Shown: positions 7,246-16,421 of the stretch, one piece after another
How the letters are laid out: each line of letters begins with the position of its first letter
Numbering within the stretch: position 1 is the stretch's first letter
Assembly (NCBI GenBank): GCA_946886075.1
Contig: CAMPHR010000036.1
Location: forward strand, 1-28,575
DNA from: an uncultured Novosphingobium sp.
Lineage (GTDB): Bacteria; Pseudomonadota; Alphaproteobacteria; Sphingomonadales; Sphingomonadaceae
Direction: 5' to 3'
DNA: 28,575 nt
The notes under the pieces: model-generated
Told to the model about the DNA's origin: nothing
Databases searched by the model: none
Seen by the model: the letters and a program-made list of their open reading frames with translations, nothing else
Position numbers and translations under genes: made by a program

Positions 7246-7709
7246 AGGCGGACGCCGCCACGGCCACTATCCTCGAAATGCCGCATATCCGCGACGACCT
7301 TGTCCGGATTGCCGCCACGCTCAGCGCGTGCAAATACCACCGTGCCGACCGGCTTCTGCTCTGAGCCGCCACCCGGACCTGCGATCCCGGTTATCGCAAC
7401 GGCCACATTGGCATGGCTTTTGATGAGCGCGCCCTGAGCCATGGCCCAGGCGGTCGCGATGGAGACGGCGCCAAAGGTTTCCAGCACGTCTTGCGAAACC
7501 TTCAACAGCTCGTTCTTCATGTCATTGGAATAAGTAATGAATCCGGCTTCGAAGACTTCGGACGATCCCGCAATCTCGGTAAGCGCGGCGGAGACCAAGC
7601 CGCCGGTGCAGCTTTCCGCAACGGCGATCGTGCGTCCAGCGCGGCGGTTTGCGATAATGACGCGTTCGGCGAGTTCGACCAACGGCGAGGGAAGGATGCT
7701 GTCCGGCAT
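7197..7709 (-). CDS. pncC: Nicotinamide-nucleotide amidohydrolase (CinA C-terminal domain type)
   Basis: A 170-residue protein made only of the CinA C-terminal domain, without the N-terminal MocF/MoeA-like part. Motifs are A-E-S-C-T-G-G-L-V near residue 32, with the nucleophile serine, Y-S-N-D-M-K, and A-I-T-G-I-A-G-P-G-G-G. PncC enzymes deamidate NMN to NaMN in pyridine nucleotide recycling. The ATG at 7707-7709 comes four bases after the ispDF stop, suggesting coupling. A TTG at 7743-7745 would overlap ispDF and add residues not typical of the family. The 3' end overlaps the convergent START-domain gene by 49 bases. Confidence 0.9.
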   Translation of the reverse strand: MPDSILPSPLVELAERVIIANRRAGRTIAVAESCTGGLVSAALTEIAGSSEVFEAGFITYSNDMKNELLKVSQDVLETFGAVSIATAWAMAQGALIKSHANVAVAITGIAGPGGGSEQKPVGTVVFARAERGGNPDKVVADMRHFEDSGRGGVRLQAALCALELLLPDSP

Positions 7710-7713
7710 AGCG

Positions 7714-8889
7714 TTAGAATAGCGCGGGGAGGGAGATGGTTGCAACGGCTTGCGCAGCGATGCCTTCGCGGCGCCCTGCGAAGCCGAGGCGCTCGGTCGT
7801 GGTCGCCTTGACGCTCACTCTGTCGAGCGGAATGGCGAGGATCTCACTGATCCGCTGGCGCATCGCGTCCCGGTGCGGTCCGATCTTCGGCGCTTCGCAG
7901 ATGATCGTGACATCGATATGTTCCATGCGGCCGCCGCGCTCCGTCACGCGGTTCGCTGCATATTCAAGGAAGCGTGAGGACGCAGCGCCGCGCCATTGCG
8001 GGTCGGATGGCGGGAAGTGGCTGCCGATATCGCCTTCGCCAAGTGCGCCGAGCAAGGCATCGACGATCGCGTGGATCGCCACGTCCGCATCACTATGTCC
8101 GGCAAGACCCCTGTCATGGGGCACCTGCACGCCGCAAAGCCAAAGCTCCTCGTCAGCGGCAAGGCGGTGCACGTCATAGCCCATGCCCACGCGCGTCGTT
8201 CGGCATGACGCGAGCTGCGCTTCAGCGCGCGCGAAATCCTGCGGATAGGTGAGTTTTTCCAATCTCTCGTCTCCCGGGACCATTAGGACGTCATGGCCAG
8301 CCTCGCGAAGCATCTGGGCATCGTCGGTGGCTTCACGGCTGCTGTCCCAAGCGCAATGAGCGCGGATTATCGATTCGAAGTGGAAGGCTTGCGGTGTCTG
8401 CACCCGATAGAGCTCAGACCGATCGACGATGTCGCCTGCGATATTGCCCGTCGACTTCACCAATGTGTCGGCTACGGGGAGGGCGGGGAAGGCTCCCGGC
8501 GCTTGTTCAAGGGCGGCGAGCAATTGGTCGATCATGGAAGGGGAGAGGAAGGGGCGGGCGGCGTCATGAATCAACACACGGTCGGCGCCACCGGCCGCGG
8601 CAATCGCCTCCAGCCCAGCCCGAACGGAGCCGCGTCGGCTATCAGCACCTTCGATGAGCGCCGTGACCTGATGATCGCCGATCATGGTCCGGACCGTTTC
8701 TTGCTGGCCCGCGCCGATGACGAGGAACACCTCTCCCACCGCGGGATGGCGCGCGAAGGCTTCAACGGAGTAAGCAAGGACAGCTTTACCGCCGATCTGC
8801 CGGAACTGCTTGGGTATATCGGCCCCAGCGCGGCTTCCCTGACCAGCGGCCAATATCAGTGCTGCGACCTTGTGAGTTTGCCCTGTCAT
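7714..8889 (-). CDS. ispDF: Bifunctional IspD/IspF (MEP isoprenoid pathway)
   Basis: A 391-residue fusion. Residues about 7-225 are IspD (MEP cytidylyltransferase), with the CTP-binding L-A-A-G-Q-G-S-R at 13-20 and P-K-Q at 26-28. Residues about 232-391 are IspF (MEcPP synthase), with zinc ligands Asp239 and His241 in G-Y-D-V-H, H-S-D-A-D at 265-269, His273, and the C-terminal E-R-L-G-F loop. The fusion covers two non-consecutive steps of the MEP route (IspE acts between them) and is common in alphaproteobacteria and epsilonproteobacteria. The ATG at 8887-8889 matches the usual IspD start. It is divergent from dus, with about 100 bases between starts, and is followed by pncC. Confidence 0.97.
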   Translation of the reverse strand: MTGQTHKVAALILAAGQGSRAGADIPKQFRQIGGKAVLAYSVEAFARHPAVGEVFLVIGAGQQETVRTMIGDHQVTALIEGADSRRGSVRAGLEAIAAAGGADRVLIHDAARPFLSPSMIDQLLAALEQAPGAFPALPVADTLVKSTGNIAGDIVDRSELYRVQTPQAFHFESIIRAHCAWDSSREATDDAQMLREAGHDVLMVPGDERLEKLTYPQDFARAEAQLASCRTTRVGMGYDVHRLAADEELWLCGVQVPHDRGLAGHSDADVAIHAIVDALLGALGEGDIGSHFPPSDPQWRGAASSRFLEYAANRVTERGGRMEHIDVTIICEAPKIGPHRDAMRQRISEILAIPLDRVSVKATTTERLGFAGRREGIAAQAVATISLPALF

Positions 8890-8991
8890 CGCAGCGCGTG
8901 TAGCGAACGGCGGATCGCTTCGCCAGAGCGCTTGCTTGCCGCGCGAGTGCTTTTCAGCTAAGGGCTGCCTGTTTTTTAGGCAAAGCTGGTG

Positions 8992-10011
8992 ATGCGCACT
9001 TTATCCCCAATCTCCGTCGGTCCTGTGATGATCGACATGCCGGTAATCCTGGCGCCCATGACTGGTGTCACGGATATGCCGTTTCGCACCCTGGTCCGCC
9101 GCTATGGATCTGGGTTGAACGTCACGGAGATGATCGCGACAGCGGCGATGATCCGTGAAACCCGGCAATCGTTGCAGAAAGCCGCATGGCATCCGGTTGA
9201 AGAGCCGGTATCGATGCAGTTGGCGGGATGTTCGCCACGGGAGATGGCGGAGGCAGCGAAGCTGAACGCCGATCGTGGCGCGGCGATCATCGACATCAAC
9301 ATGGGCTGTCCGGTCAAGAAGGTCGTCAACGGCGACGCGGGTAGCGCGCTGATGCGTGACCTGCCCTTGGCCGCCGCGCTGATCGAGGCGACCGTCAAGG
9401 CGGTCGATGTGCCAGTGACGGTGAAAATGCGCATGGGATGGGACCATTCCAGCCTCAATGCACCTGAACTTGCAAGGATCGCGGAGGATCTGGGCGCGAA
9501 GATGATCACGGTGCACGGCCGCACCCGCTGCCAGATGTACAAGGGCAGCGCGGATTGGGCATTCGTGCGCGGTGTGAAGGAAGCGGTTTCGCTCCCGGTG
9601 ATCGTGAACGGCGACATCTGCTCGATCGAGGATGCCGACACTGCGCTGGAGCAGAGCGGCGCGGATGGCGTCATGATCGGCCGGGGTGCATATGGGCGAC
9701 CCTGGCTGATTGGGCAGGTGATGCATTGGTTCCGGACCGGGCAACGGTTGGCAGATCCGTCACTGGAAAAGCAATATCACCTGATTACAGAGCATTACAA
9801 GGCGATGTTAGATCATTATGATGGCCTGACCGGCGTCAATATGGCCCGCAAGCATATCGGTTGGTACACGAAGGGGCTCACTGGCTCGGCCGAGTTCCGC
9901 AATGCCGTCAATCAGGAGCCTGATGGCGATGTCGTGCTGGCTATGCTCGCCCGCTTCTACGAACCGCTGATTGCGCAGGACGGAGCGGTCGAGACACGCA
10001 AGGCTGCATGA
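8992..10011 (+). CDS. dusB: tRNA-dihydrouridine synthase (NifR3/DusB type)
   Basis: A 339-residue FMN enzyme that reduces uridine to dihydrouridine in tRNA. It has the N-terminal L-A-P-M-T-G-V-T-D flavin-binding loop, the catalytic Cys106 in [19 protein letters not shown] and the N-G-D-I phosphate-binding strand, then a helical C-terminal domain. The start could be the GTG at 8989 or the adjacent ATG at 8992; I chose ATG. In alphaproteobacteria this gene (nifR3) heads the ntrBC operon, as here. Its TGA overlaps the ntrB ATG by four bases (ATGA). Confidence 0.95.
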   Translation: MRTLSPISVGPVMIDMPVILAPMTGVTDMPFRTLVRRYGSGLNVTEMIATAAMIRETRQSLQKAAWHPVEEPVSMQLAGCSPREMAEAAKLNADRGAAIIDINMGCPVKKVVNGDAGSALMRDLPLAAALIEATVKAVDVPVTVKMRMGWDHSSLNAPELARIAEDLGAKMITVHGRTRCQMYKGSADWAFVRGVKEAVSLPVIVNGDICSIEDADTALEQSGADGVMIGRGAYGRPWLIGQVMHWFRTGQRLADPSLEKQYHLITEHYKAMLDHYDGLTGVNMARKHIGWYTKGLTGSAEFRNAVNQEPDGDVVLAMLARFYEPLIAQDGAVETRKAA

Positions 10012-11120
10012 GCGTGCCTGTGACAACTGCCCCGCCATCCCGGTTGGAGCAGGACGGACCTTCGCTTTCGGAACTGATGACCGCGATGCCGGTCGCAACG
10101 CTGGTCATCACCCCTGACAACCGGATCGCTGACGCTAATGTGCGGGCGGAAACATTGCTCAATATGGCGCGGTCCGCAATCGTGGGGAGCGACATCGCCC
10201 GCACGATCCGCATGGCCGAGATGGGCGCGCGCTTCGACATCTGGCACAGCAACAAGCCGATCGCCGCTTATGACGTCAAGGTTCATGCCGGGCGGACGGC
10301 TGAGATGGAAGTTGATTTGATGATTGCGCCCGTCGTCGATCATGATGGGTGGCGCGTGGTGTCAATCCACGCCCAAAGTCACGCACGGAAGATCGGCCAT
10401 CGCGGTACCGCTGGCGGCGCCCGGTCCGCCATGGGTGCGGCGGCGATCCTGGCGCATGAGATCAAGAACCCGCTGTCCGGCATTCGGGGCGCGGCGCAGC
10501 TGCTGGAGTCGGGCAATGGCGGACGTGATACCGTTCTGACCCAGCTGATCTGCAATGAGGTGGACCGGATCGCCGCCTTGATCGACCGAATGCAGGATTT
10601 CACGACCGACCGGCGGTTGGAATGCCGCTCCGGCAATATTTACCCCATGATCGATCAAGCGGCCAATATCGCCGCCGCCGGTTTCGCAAGAAACATCAAG
10701 ATTATAAAGCGTTACGATCCATCCCTGCCATTCGCGGTCATCAATGACGACGCCCTTGTGCAAGTAATGATCAACCTGCTCAAAAACGCGGCCGAGGCGC
10801 TGGAGCATGTCGAGGGACCTTGCATCCGCGTCGAGACCGCGTTTCGCCATGGCGTCTCCGTCGTGCTCGGAGATGGGAAGGGGAGTGCGGTACTGCCGAT
10901 CGAAATTTTGGTGATCGATAACGGGCCGGGTGTGCCCGAACAAATATTGGATCACCTGTTCAATCCGTTCATTACAGGGAAGCGGGATGGCCAGGGGTTG
11001 GGCCTTGCACTTGTCGACAAACTGGTCCGGGACATGAACGGCTTTGTCCAATATTCGCGGGATCAGGAAGCGGGTGAGTCAACTTTCCGCATCCTTCTGC
11101 CGATGGGGATGGCCGCATGA
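10008..11120 (+). CDS. ntrB: Nitrogen regulation sensor kinase NtrB
   Basis: A 370-residue cytosolic histidine kinase with no membrane segment. A PAS domain lies at about residues 18-120, followed by the HisKA dimerisation helix with phospho-accepting His150 in A-H-E-I-K-N-P. The ATPase domain has Asn260 in N-L-L-K-N-A-A-E-A (N box), D-N-G-P-G (304-308) and G-Q-G-L-G-L-A (328-334). NtrB phosphorylates or dephosphorylates NtrC, controlled by PII (GlnB) according to nitrogen status. It overlaps dus upstream and ntrC downstream by ATGA in each case, so the three genes are translationally coupled. Confidence 0.96.
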   Translation: MSVPVTTAPPSRLEQDGPSLSELMTAMPVATLVITPDNRIADANVRAETLLNMARSAIVGSDIARTIRMAEMGARFDIWHSNKPIAAYDVKVHAGRTAEMEVDLMIAPVVDHDGWRVVSIHAQSHARKIGHRGTAGGARSAMGAAAILAHEIKNPLSGIRGAAQLLESGNGGRDTVLTQLICNEVDRIAALIDRMQDFTTDRRLECRSGNIYPMIDQAANIAAAGFARNIKIIKRYDPSLPFAVINDDALVQVMINLLKNAAEALEHVEGPCIRVETAFRHGVSVVLGDGKGSAVLPIEILVIDNGPGVPEQILDHLFNPFITGKRDGQGLGLALVDKLVRDMNGFVQYSRDQEAGESTFRILLPMGMAA

Positions 11121-12562
11121 CGAACGTGGGTTCGATCCTGGTTGTCGATGATGATCCTGCCATCTGCGTCGTCGTGGGAGAAGCGCTGCGGCGGCAGGGG
11201 CACAAGGTGAAGACGGCGTCGTCAATCCGCGAACGCAGCGCCCTGATCGACAGCTTCGCGCCGGACGTGCTGATCACTGACGTCATGCTGCCGGATGGAG
11301 ACGGGCTGGAGGGTGTGGCGGCGATTTTGGACCGCAAACCCGGCCTCAGCGTCATTATCTTGTCCGCGCAAAACACCTTGAACACGGCGATCAGGGCTAC
11401 GGAAAAGGGCGCTTTCGAATATCTCCCCAAGCCGTTTGACCTTAATGAGCTGTCCAGGGCGGTTGGTGATGCATTGGGCATGAACCAGGCCGAGGAAGGC
11501 AAGCAGGAGGACGCCGGTCTACCCCATGACGGCTTGCCACTGGTCGGCCGGTCGCCCGCCATGCAAGAGGTTTACCGGACGATCGCCCGCGTCTTGTCCA
11601 ATGACCTCAGCATCCTGGTGCTGGGGGAGTCGGGTACGGGCAAGGAGTTGGTTGCCGAAGCCATCCACGGCCTGGGTCAGCGACGCACCAAGCCGTTCAT
11701 TGCTATCAACATGGCGGCCATCCCCCGCGAACTGATCGAGGCGGAGCTGTTCGGCTATGAAAAGGGCGCGTTTACCGGTGCCAATGTGCGAACGGCGGGC
11801 AAGTTCGAGCAGGCCCAGGGTGGCACTCTGTTCTTGGATGAGATTGGCGACATGCCGATGGAGGCGCAAACGCGCCTGCTACGCGTTTTGCAATCGGGTG
11901 AGGTGACGACCGTCGGCGGATCGAAGCCGGTGCGTGTGAACGTCCGCATCATCGCGGCGACGAACAAAGAATTGCCGAAGCTGATCGAGGAAAATCGTTT
12001 TCGCCAGGACCTCTATTATCGGCTGAACGTCGTGCCCATTTCTCTTCCGGCGTTGCGGGAGAGGCGGGAGGACGTGATCCTGTTGGCGAAGCATTTTCTG
12101 GAGCGCGCCGCCCAAGAGGGATTGCCGCGAAAGACGCTGTCCGACGATGCGGCCCAGCTGCTGATGGCTTATCATTGGCCGGGCAATGTGCGGGAACTCC
12201 AGAACCTGATGCAAAGGCTCGCGGTGCTCAGCCGCGAGAATGTGATCGCCGGGGAGGTGTTGCGGAACAGCTTGCCATTGGACCTGGTGCCTTCGGACTA
12301 CACTGCCCCCGCTGACCAGTTGGGATTGGCGGTACGCGAATGGGCGAAGCGGCAATTGGGCATCGGGATCGGCCAGCCCAATCGGAACCTGCATGACGAC
12401 ATGCTGGCCGTCGTGGAACCGATATTGCTGCAGGAAACGCTGGCGAGCGTCGATGGCAATCAGATCCGGGCCGCCGGCCTTTTGGGCATCAATCGCAACA
12501 CGCTCCGGAAGAAGTTGACGGACTATGGCCTCGACCCGCTTCAACTACGCGTCGCCGATTGA
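11117..12562 (+). CDS. ntrC: Nitrogen regulator NtrC (sigma-54 activator)
   Basis: A 481-residue response regulator. The receiver domain has phospho-acceptor Asp55. The AAA+ domain has Walker A GESGTGKE at 170-177, an intact sigma-54 contact loop GAFTGA at 217-222, Walker B L-F-L-D-E at 238-242 and the arginine finger region R-F-R-Q-D-L-Y-Y-R-L-N. A Fis-type helix-turn-helix lies at about 447-470. It activates sigma-54 promoters of nitrogen assimilation genes such as glnA, glnB-type genes and amtB. No rpoN is present in the window. It overlaps ntrB by four bases. A 93-base gap separates it from ntrY. Confidence 0.97.
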   Translation: MTNVGSILVVDDDPAICVVVGEALRRQGHKVKTASSIRERSALIDSFAPDVLITDVMLPDGDGLEGVAAILDRKPGLSVIILSAQNTLNTAIRATEKGAFEYLPKPFDLNELSRAVGDALGMNQAEEGKQEDAGLPHDGLPLVGRSPAMQEVYRTIARVLSNDLSILVLGESGTGKELVAEAIHGLGQRRTKPFIAINMAAIPRELIEAELFGYEKGAFTGANVRTAGKFEQAQGGTLFLDEIGDMPMEAQTRLLRVLQSGEVTTVGGSKPVRVNVRIIAATNKELPKLIEENRFRQDLYYRLNVVPISLPALRERREDVILLAKHFLERAAQEGLPRKTLSDDAAQLLMAYHWPGNVRELQNLMQRLAVLSRENVIAGEVLRNSLPLDLVPSDYTAPADQLGLAVREWAKRQLGIGIGQPNRNLHDDMLAVVEPILLQETLASVDGNQIRAAGLLGINRNTLRKKLTDYGLDPLQLRVAD

Positions 12563-12655
12563 GGCGGGACAAAGCGACAGAAGTGTTCGGCCAAGGGACG
12601 ATCGCGCCGAATTACTGTGTTTGAACCGGCACGGCATTGTTGTAAGAAAGCAACT

Positions 12656-14908
12656 ATGGACGGTGCAGTGACTCTCTCCACGCGAGGTCGGGCATGGAAG
12701 AGATATTTTCCGCCCTTCCTACGACGTCATCTCGCTCCGCTAGTCGAGGCGGTCACGCTGTTGCTGTTTCTGGGCACGGCCAGCCTGACCTACATATTGC
12801 TGTCGGGGCAGGGGCAATCCTACACTTTGCTCACGCCGCCTATCGTGGCGCTGTTGCTGGTCGGAAATCTGGTTCCCGCCATTGCGCTGCTCGTGCTGCT
12901 CGGCCGCCGCGTGGCGAAACGCCGCGCCGCGCAATCCGCGATAGGCAGCGATGGACAGTTGCACGTCAGGCTGGTGGCGATCTTCTCGATCGTGGCCAGC
13001 GTACCCATGCTGCTGGTGGTAATCTTTGCATCGCTGCTGTTCCAATATGGCGTGCAATTCTGGTTTTCCGACAGCGCGCGTGGCATGCTGCAAAATGCGA
13101 GCGATCTTGCGCGCGGCTATTATGAGCAGAATCTGCGCGAGGTTGGCGACGAAACCGTCACCATGGCGAGCGACCTTCGCGACTATCTAGCCCAGTCAAA
13201 AGTGTCGAGCCCGCGCTTTGCGGAAGGCTATATCTACCAGGTCGTGACGCGAAAGCTCAATCGATCGGCCATCATAGAGGTTGGCAAGGACGGCGTGGCC
13301 CGGACTGCAGCGACCGTCGATCCGGATAGCCGACCCGCATCCGAAATGCTGTCAACTGATGCTGTCAAGCGCTTGAAAGCAGGCGAAAATGTCGTTGTCG
13401 CAGCCAAGCCCAACCAGATCGAAGCTGTCACACTGCTGTATCCGGGCGCGAAAATCTATCTCTACGCCACCCGCGATTCCGGATCGACGGCCTTCAGCAA
13501 TGTCGAGCGGGCGCAGAAGGTCCTTTCCGACTACGACATTTTCGCGGCCCAATCCCGCGCGCTTCAGCTGCGTTTCAACGTGGCATTGTTCGTCGGTTCG
13601 CTCCTGCTGGTCGGGATTGCGGTCTATATCGCGCTTGCAGTGGCGGACTGGATGGTGCGCCCGGTCAACGAGCTGGTGACCGCAGCGAGGCGCGTGACGG
13701 CGGGCGACCTGTCGGCGCGCGTGACCAGCCCCCAGTCGCGCGACGAAATCGGCACGCTCGCATCTGCTTTCAACAGGATGACCCAGAGGTTGGAGGCACA
13801 GACGGGCGCGCTGGTTGCCGCCAACAGCCAATTGGATGAACGTCGCGCCTTCATAGAGGCAATCCTGTCCGGCGTTTCTGCTGGTGTGCTGTCGGTCGAT
13901 CGGGAAGGCATCATCCTGCTCCTCAACAGTTCCGCTGCCGCGATACTGGTGAAGGACGGGGACGATCCCGTCGGACAGCCATTAGGCACCGTATCACCGG
14001 AGCTTGCGGCGCTGATCGCTTCGGAGGAGGGGGCAGGGATCGTCCAGACGCGCGCGCATGGCGAGGTGCGGACGCTGGCGGTCAAGGTGTCTCAGGACGC
14101 ATCACGACACATCCTGACCTTTGACGACATTACGCAGCAGCTTTCAGATCAACGCCGCGCCGCCTGGTCGGACGTTGCGAGGCGCATCGCCCATGAGATC
14201 AAGAACCCGTTGACGCCCATCCAACTGGCAGCGGAGCGTCTGCAGCGACGCTATGCCGAAGAAGTGACGAGCGACAAGGCCACCTTCACGCGGCTGACCG
14301 GCACGATCGTCAGGCAAGTGGGCGACTTGCGGCGCATCGTGGATGAATTTTCATCCTTTGCCCGCATGCCAAAGCCGGTCTTCCGCCGGGAAGCCGTGGC
14401 CGATATCGCCCGTCATGCGCTTTTCCTGCATGAAGTGGCGCATCCCGACATGAAGTTTGAATTTCATGGCGAGCCTCACGATATGGAGCTTGTCTGCGAC
14501 CGGCGGCAGCTGGGGCAGGCGCTGACCAACATCGTCAAGAACGCCGTGGAGGCTATCGAGCCAAAGCCCGAACCTGCCGAGGGCCAAGTCCGTGGCCATG
14601 TATGCATGACGGTTGGGCAGGAAGACGGCAATCTGCTGATTGAAGTGAGGGATGACGGTATCGGGCTTCCGCCGGAGCGGGAGAGGGTGCTGGAACCTTA
14701 TATGACGACCCGCAGCAAGGGCACGGGGCTCGGCCTCGCGATCGTGAAGAAGATTGTCGAGGAACATATGGGCGAAATTCGCCTGGACGACGCGAAGGGC
14801 GGGGGCACCATAGTGACACTGCGCTTCCCGATCGCCGCGCTTGAGAAATTGGAAGAAGGGCAAGTCGTTGCACTGCCCAAGGGAAAAGTGACAGCCAATG
14901 GCGCTTGA
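12656..14908 (+). CDS. ntrY: Membrane sensor kinase NtrY
   Basis: A 750-residue membrane histidine kinase. Four hydrophobic segments lie at about 29-50, 60-83, 105-130 and 308-332, with a periplasmic sensing region of about 175 residues between the third and fourth. Next come HAMP (333-387), PAS (about 395-497), the HisKA domain with His513 in A-H-E-I-K-N-P-L, and the ATPase domain with Asn629 and G-T-G-L-G-L-A. In alphaproteobacteria NtrY pairs with NtrX and is linked to nitrogen, redox and envelope control. I chose the ATG at 12656; a GTG at 12617 would add 13 residues and its spacing to AAGGGA is too long. The gene overlaps ntrX by 11 bases. Confidence 0.95.
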   Translation: MDGAVTLSTRGRAWKRYFPPFLRRHLAPLVEAVTLLLFLGTASLTYILLSGQGQSYTLLTPPIVALLLVGNLVPAIALLVLLGRRVAKRRAAQSAIGSDGQLHVRLVAIFSIVASVPMLLVVIFASLLFQYGVQFWFSDSARGMLQNASDLARGYYEQNLREVGDETVTMASDLRDYLAQSKVSSPRFAEGYIYQVVTRKLNRSAIIEVGKDGVARTAATVDPDSRPASEMLSTDAVKRLKAGENVVVAAKPNQIEAVTLLYPGAKIYLYATRDSGSTAFSNVERAQKVLSDYDIFAAQSRALQLRFNVALFVGSLLLVGIAVYIALAVADWMVRPVNELVTAARRVTAGDLSARVTSPQSRDEIGTLASAFNRMTQRLEAQTGALVAANSQLDERRAFIEAILSGVSAGVLSVDREGIILLLNSSAAAILVKDGDDPVGQPLGTVSPELAALIASEEGAGIVQTRAHGEVRTLAVKVSQDASRHILTFDDITQQLSDQRRAAWSDVARRIAHEIKNPLTPIQLAAERLQRRYAEEVTSDKATFTRLTGTIVRQVGDLRRIVDEFSSFARMPKPVFRREAVADIARHALFLHEVAHPDMKFEFHGEPHDMELVCDRRQLGQALTNIVKNAVEAIEPKPEPAEGQVRGHVCMTVGQEDGNLLIEVRDDGIGLPPERERVLEPYMTTRSKGTGLGLAIVKKIVEEHMGEIRLDDAKGGGTIVTLRFPIAALEKLEEGQVVALPKGKVTANGA

Positions 14909-16271
14909 TATTCTGGTAGTCGATGATGAAGAGGACATTCGCGACCTGGTCGCCGGTGTGCTTGAGGATGAGGGCTTTACCACGCGCACGGCAGCCAACA
15001 GCGACAGCGCGATCGAGGCGCTGGACGCTAGGCGGCCTTCGCTCGTCCTGTTGGACGTTTGGCTTCAGGGATCCACCCTGGACGGCCTGGAGCTGTTGGA
15101 CGAGATCAAGCGGCGCGACGCTACTATTCCGGTGCTGATGATTTCCGGGCACGGGAATATCGACACTGCCGTAGCGGCCATTAGAAAAGGCGCGGCCGAT
15201 TTCATAGAAAAGCCTTTCGAGGCCGACCGCCTGCTCCATCTGGTGGCGCGCGCCACCGAAACCGAGCGGCTGCGGCGGGAAAACCAGGTATTGCGGGCGC
15301 GGTTCGGGCAGGATGATGAACTTACCGGCACATCGGCTGCGATCAACGCTGTCCGCGCGACCATTAAGAAGGTGGCGGGGACGGGCAGTCGCGTGCTGAT
15401 TTCGGGACCTGCCGGGGTCGGCAAGGAAGTGGCGGCGCGTATGCTCCACAGTTGGAGCGGGCGGGCGGATGCACCCTTCATCATCGTGGCCGCGGCGCGC
15501 ATGGACCCTGACAGGGTGGAAGAGGAGCTGTTCGGCGTCGAGGATCCGAGCGGGCTCGTGCGCCCCGGCTATCTGGAGCAGGCCCATGGCGGCACGCTTT
15601 ACTTGGACGAGATTGCGGACATGCCGCTCACGACGCAGGGCAAGATATTGCGGGTGCTGACGGACCAAAGCTTTACCCGCGTTGGCGGCCAGCGGCAGGT
15701 CAAGGTGGACGTCCGGGTCATCTCATCGACTGCGCGCGATCTGGCGACGGAGATTGAGGAGAGGCGGTTCCGCGAAGATCTGTTCTATCGCCTCAATGTC
15801 GTGCCGCTCGTCATTCCGCCTCTGTCCGAGCGTCGTGATGATATTCCGCCGCTGGTCGAGCATTATCTTGCCCGCTTCGCTGCCGAGCGGCGGGTGCCTT
15901 CGCCCGAAATCGCAAGTGACGCCATGGCGGCTCTCCAGGCGAATGAGTGGCCGGGCAACGTCCGTCAGCTGCGCAACGTAATCGAGCGCACGATGATACT
16001 CGCGCCTGGCGAGCGCATTGGCCGCATCGAATTGGACATGCTGCCCAGCGAGCTGACGAACAATGGCGCAAGCGAGGGCATGGGGCAGTCCGCGATTATG
16101 GGCGCACCGTTGCGGGAAGCACGGGAAAGCTTTGAACGGGAATATCTGCGCATCCAGATCAGGCGTTTTTCCGGCAACATATCCCGCACAGCGACGTTCA
16201 TCGGCATGGAGCGGTCAGCCTTGCACCGCAAACTCAAGCTGCTCGGCATTACGGATGGAAAAGACAATTGA
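14898..16271 (+). CDS. ntrX: Response regulator NtrX lacking the GAFTGA loop
   Basis: A 457-residue NtrC-family regulator, partner of NtrY. The receiver domain has Asp53. The AAA+ core has Walker A GPAGVGKE at 170-177 and Walker B L-Y-L-D-E at 234-238. A C-terminal Fis-type helix-turn-helix lies at about 426-450. Where sigma-54 activators have GAFTGA after E-L-F-G, this protein reads E-D-P-S-G-L-V-R-P-G (215-224), so direct sigma-54 activation is unlikely. To my knowledge alphaproteobacterial NtrX proteins commonly lack this motif. It starts 11 bases inside the ntrY end. A gap of 150 bases follows before hfq. Confidence 0.96.
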   Translation: MALDILVVDDEEDIRDLVAGVLEDEGFTTRTAANSDSAIEALDARRPSLVLLDVWLQGSTLDGLELLDEIKRRDATIPVLMISGHGNIDTAVAAIRKGAADFIEKPFEADRLLHLVARATETERLRRENQVLRARFGQDDELTGTSAAINAVRATIKKVAGTGSRVLISGPAGVGKEVAARMLHSWSGRADAPFIIVAAARMDPDRVEEELFGVEDPSGLVRPGYLEQAHGGTLYLDEIADMPLTTQGKILRVLTDQSFTRVGGQRQVKVDVRVISSTARDLATEIEERRFREDLFYRLNVVPLVIPPLSERRDDIPPLVEHYLARFAAERRVPSPEIASDAMAALQANEWPGNVRQLRNVIERTMILAPGERIGRIELDMLPSELTNNGASEGMGQSAIMGAPLREARESFEREYLRIQIRRFSGNISRTATFIGMERSALHRKLKLLGITDGKDN

Positions 16272-16358
16272 TGCAAGAGGATGAGCGCTGGCGCATCTGG
16301 GGCATGGACGGCCCTTCGCAATTGCGGTAGCGTCGGAGTTGCTCCCGGTACGCGGGGG

Positions 16359-16405
16359 CGGGCAAGACACCCTGCCCAGGGGTGCGAGAGCGGGTAACGT
16401 CCCGC
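16359..16405 (+). promoter_or_regulatory. Structured 5' leader of hfq
   Basis: Three possible stems precede hfq. GGGC 16360-16363 pairs with GCCC 16374-16377. CACCCT 16368-16373 pairs with GGGGTG 16379-16384. GCGGG 16390-16394 pairs with CCCGC 16401-16405. The first two interlock, so they either compete or form a tight pseudoknot. The third ends five bases before the AAGGTGA ribosome binding site. E. coli Hfq represses its own translation through its leader, so a similar control is possible here, but nothing in the sequence proves it. Confidence 0.35.
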
Positions 16406-16421
16406 CAATAAGGTGAAGACC

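Noticed and set aside
12627..12642. A sigma-54-like GGCACGGCATTGTTG element ahead of ntrY
   Set aside because: The GG and GC dinucleotides required at -24 and -12 are not at the right spacing, since no GC follows ten bases after GG. The resemblance is superficial.
14553..15668. A 371-codon minus-strand open frame spanning the ntrY/ntrX junction
   Set aside because: It crosses two well-supported genes on the other strand and has shadow-like composition.
16271..16330. A 19-codon frame starting inside the ntrX stop (TGATG overlap), ending before the hfq leader
   Set aside because: It is too short to judge, has no conserved pattern I recognise, and no strong ribosome binding site. It could be a leader peptide, but nothing supports it.
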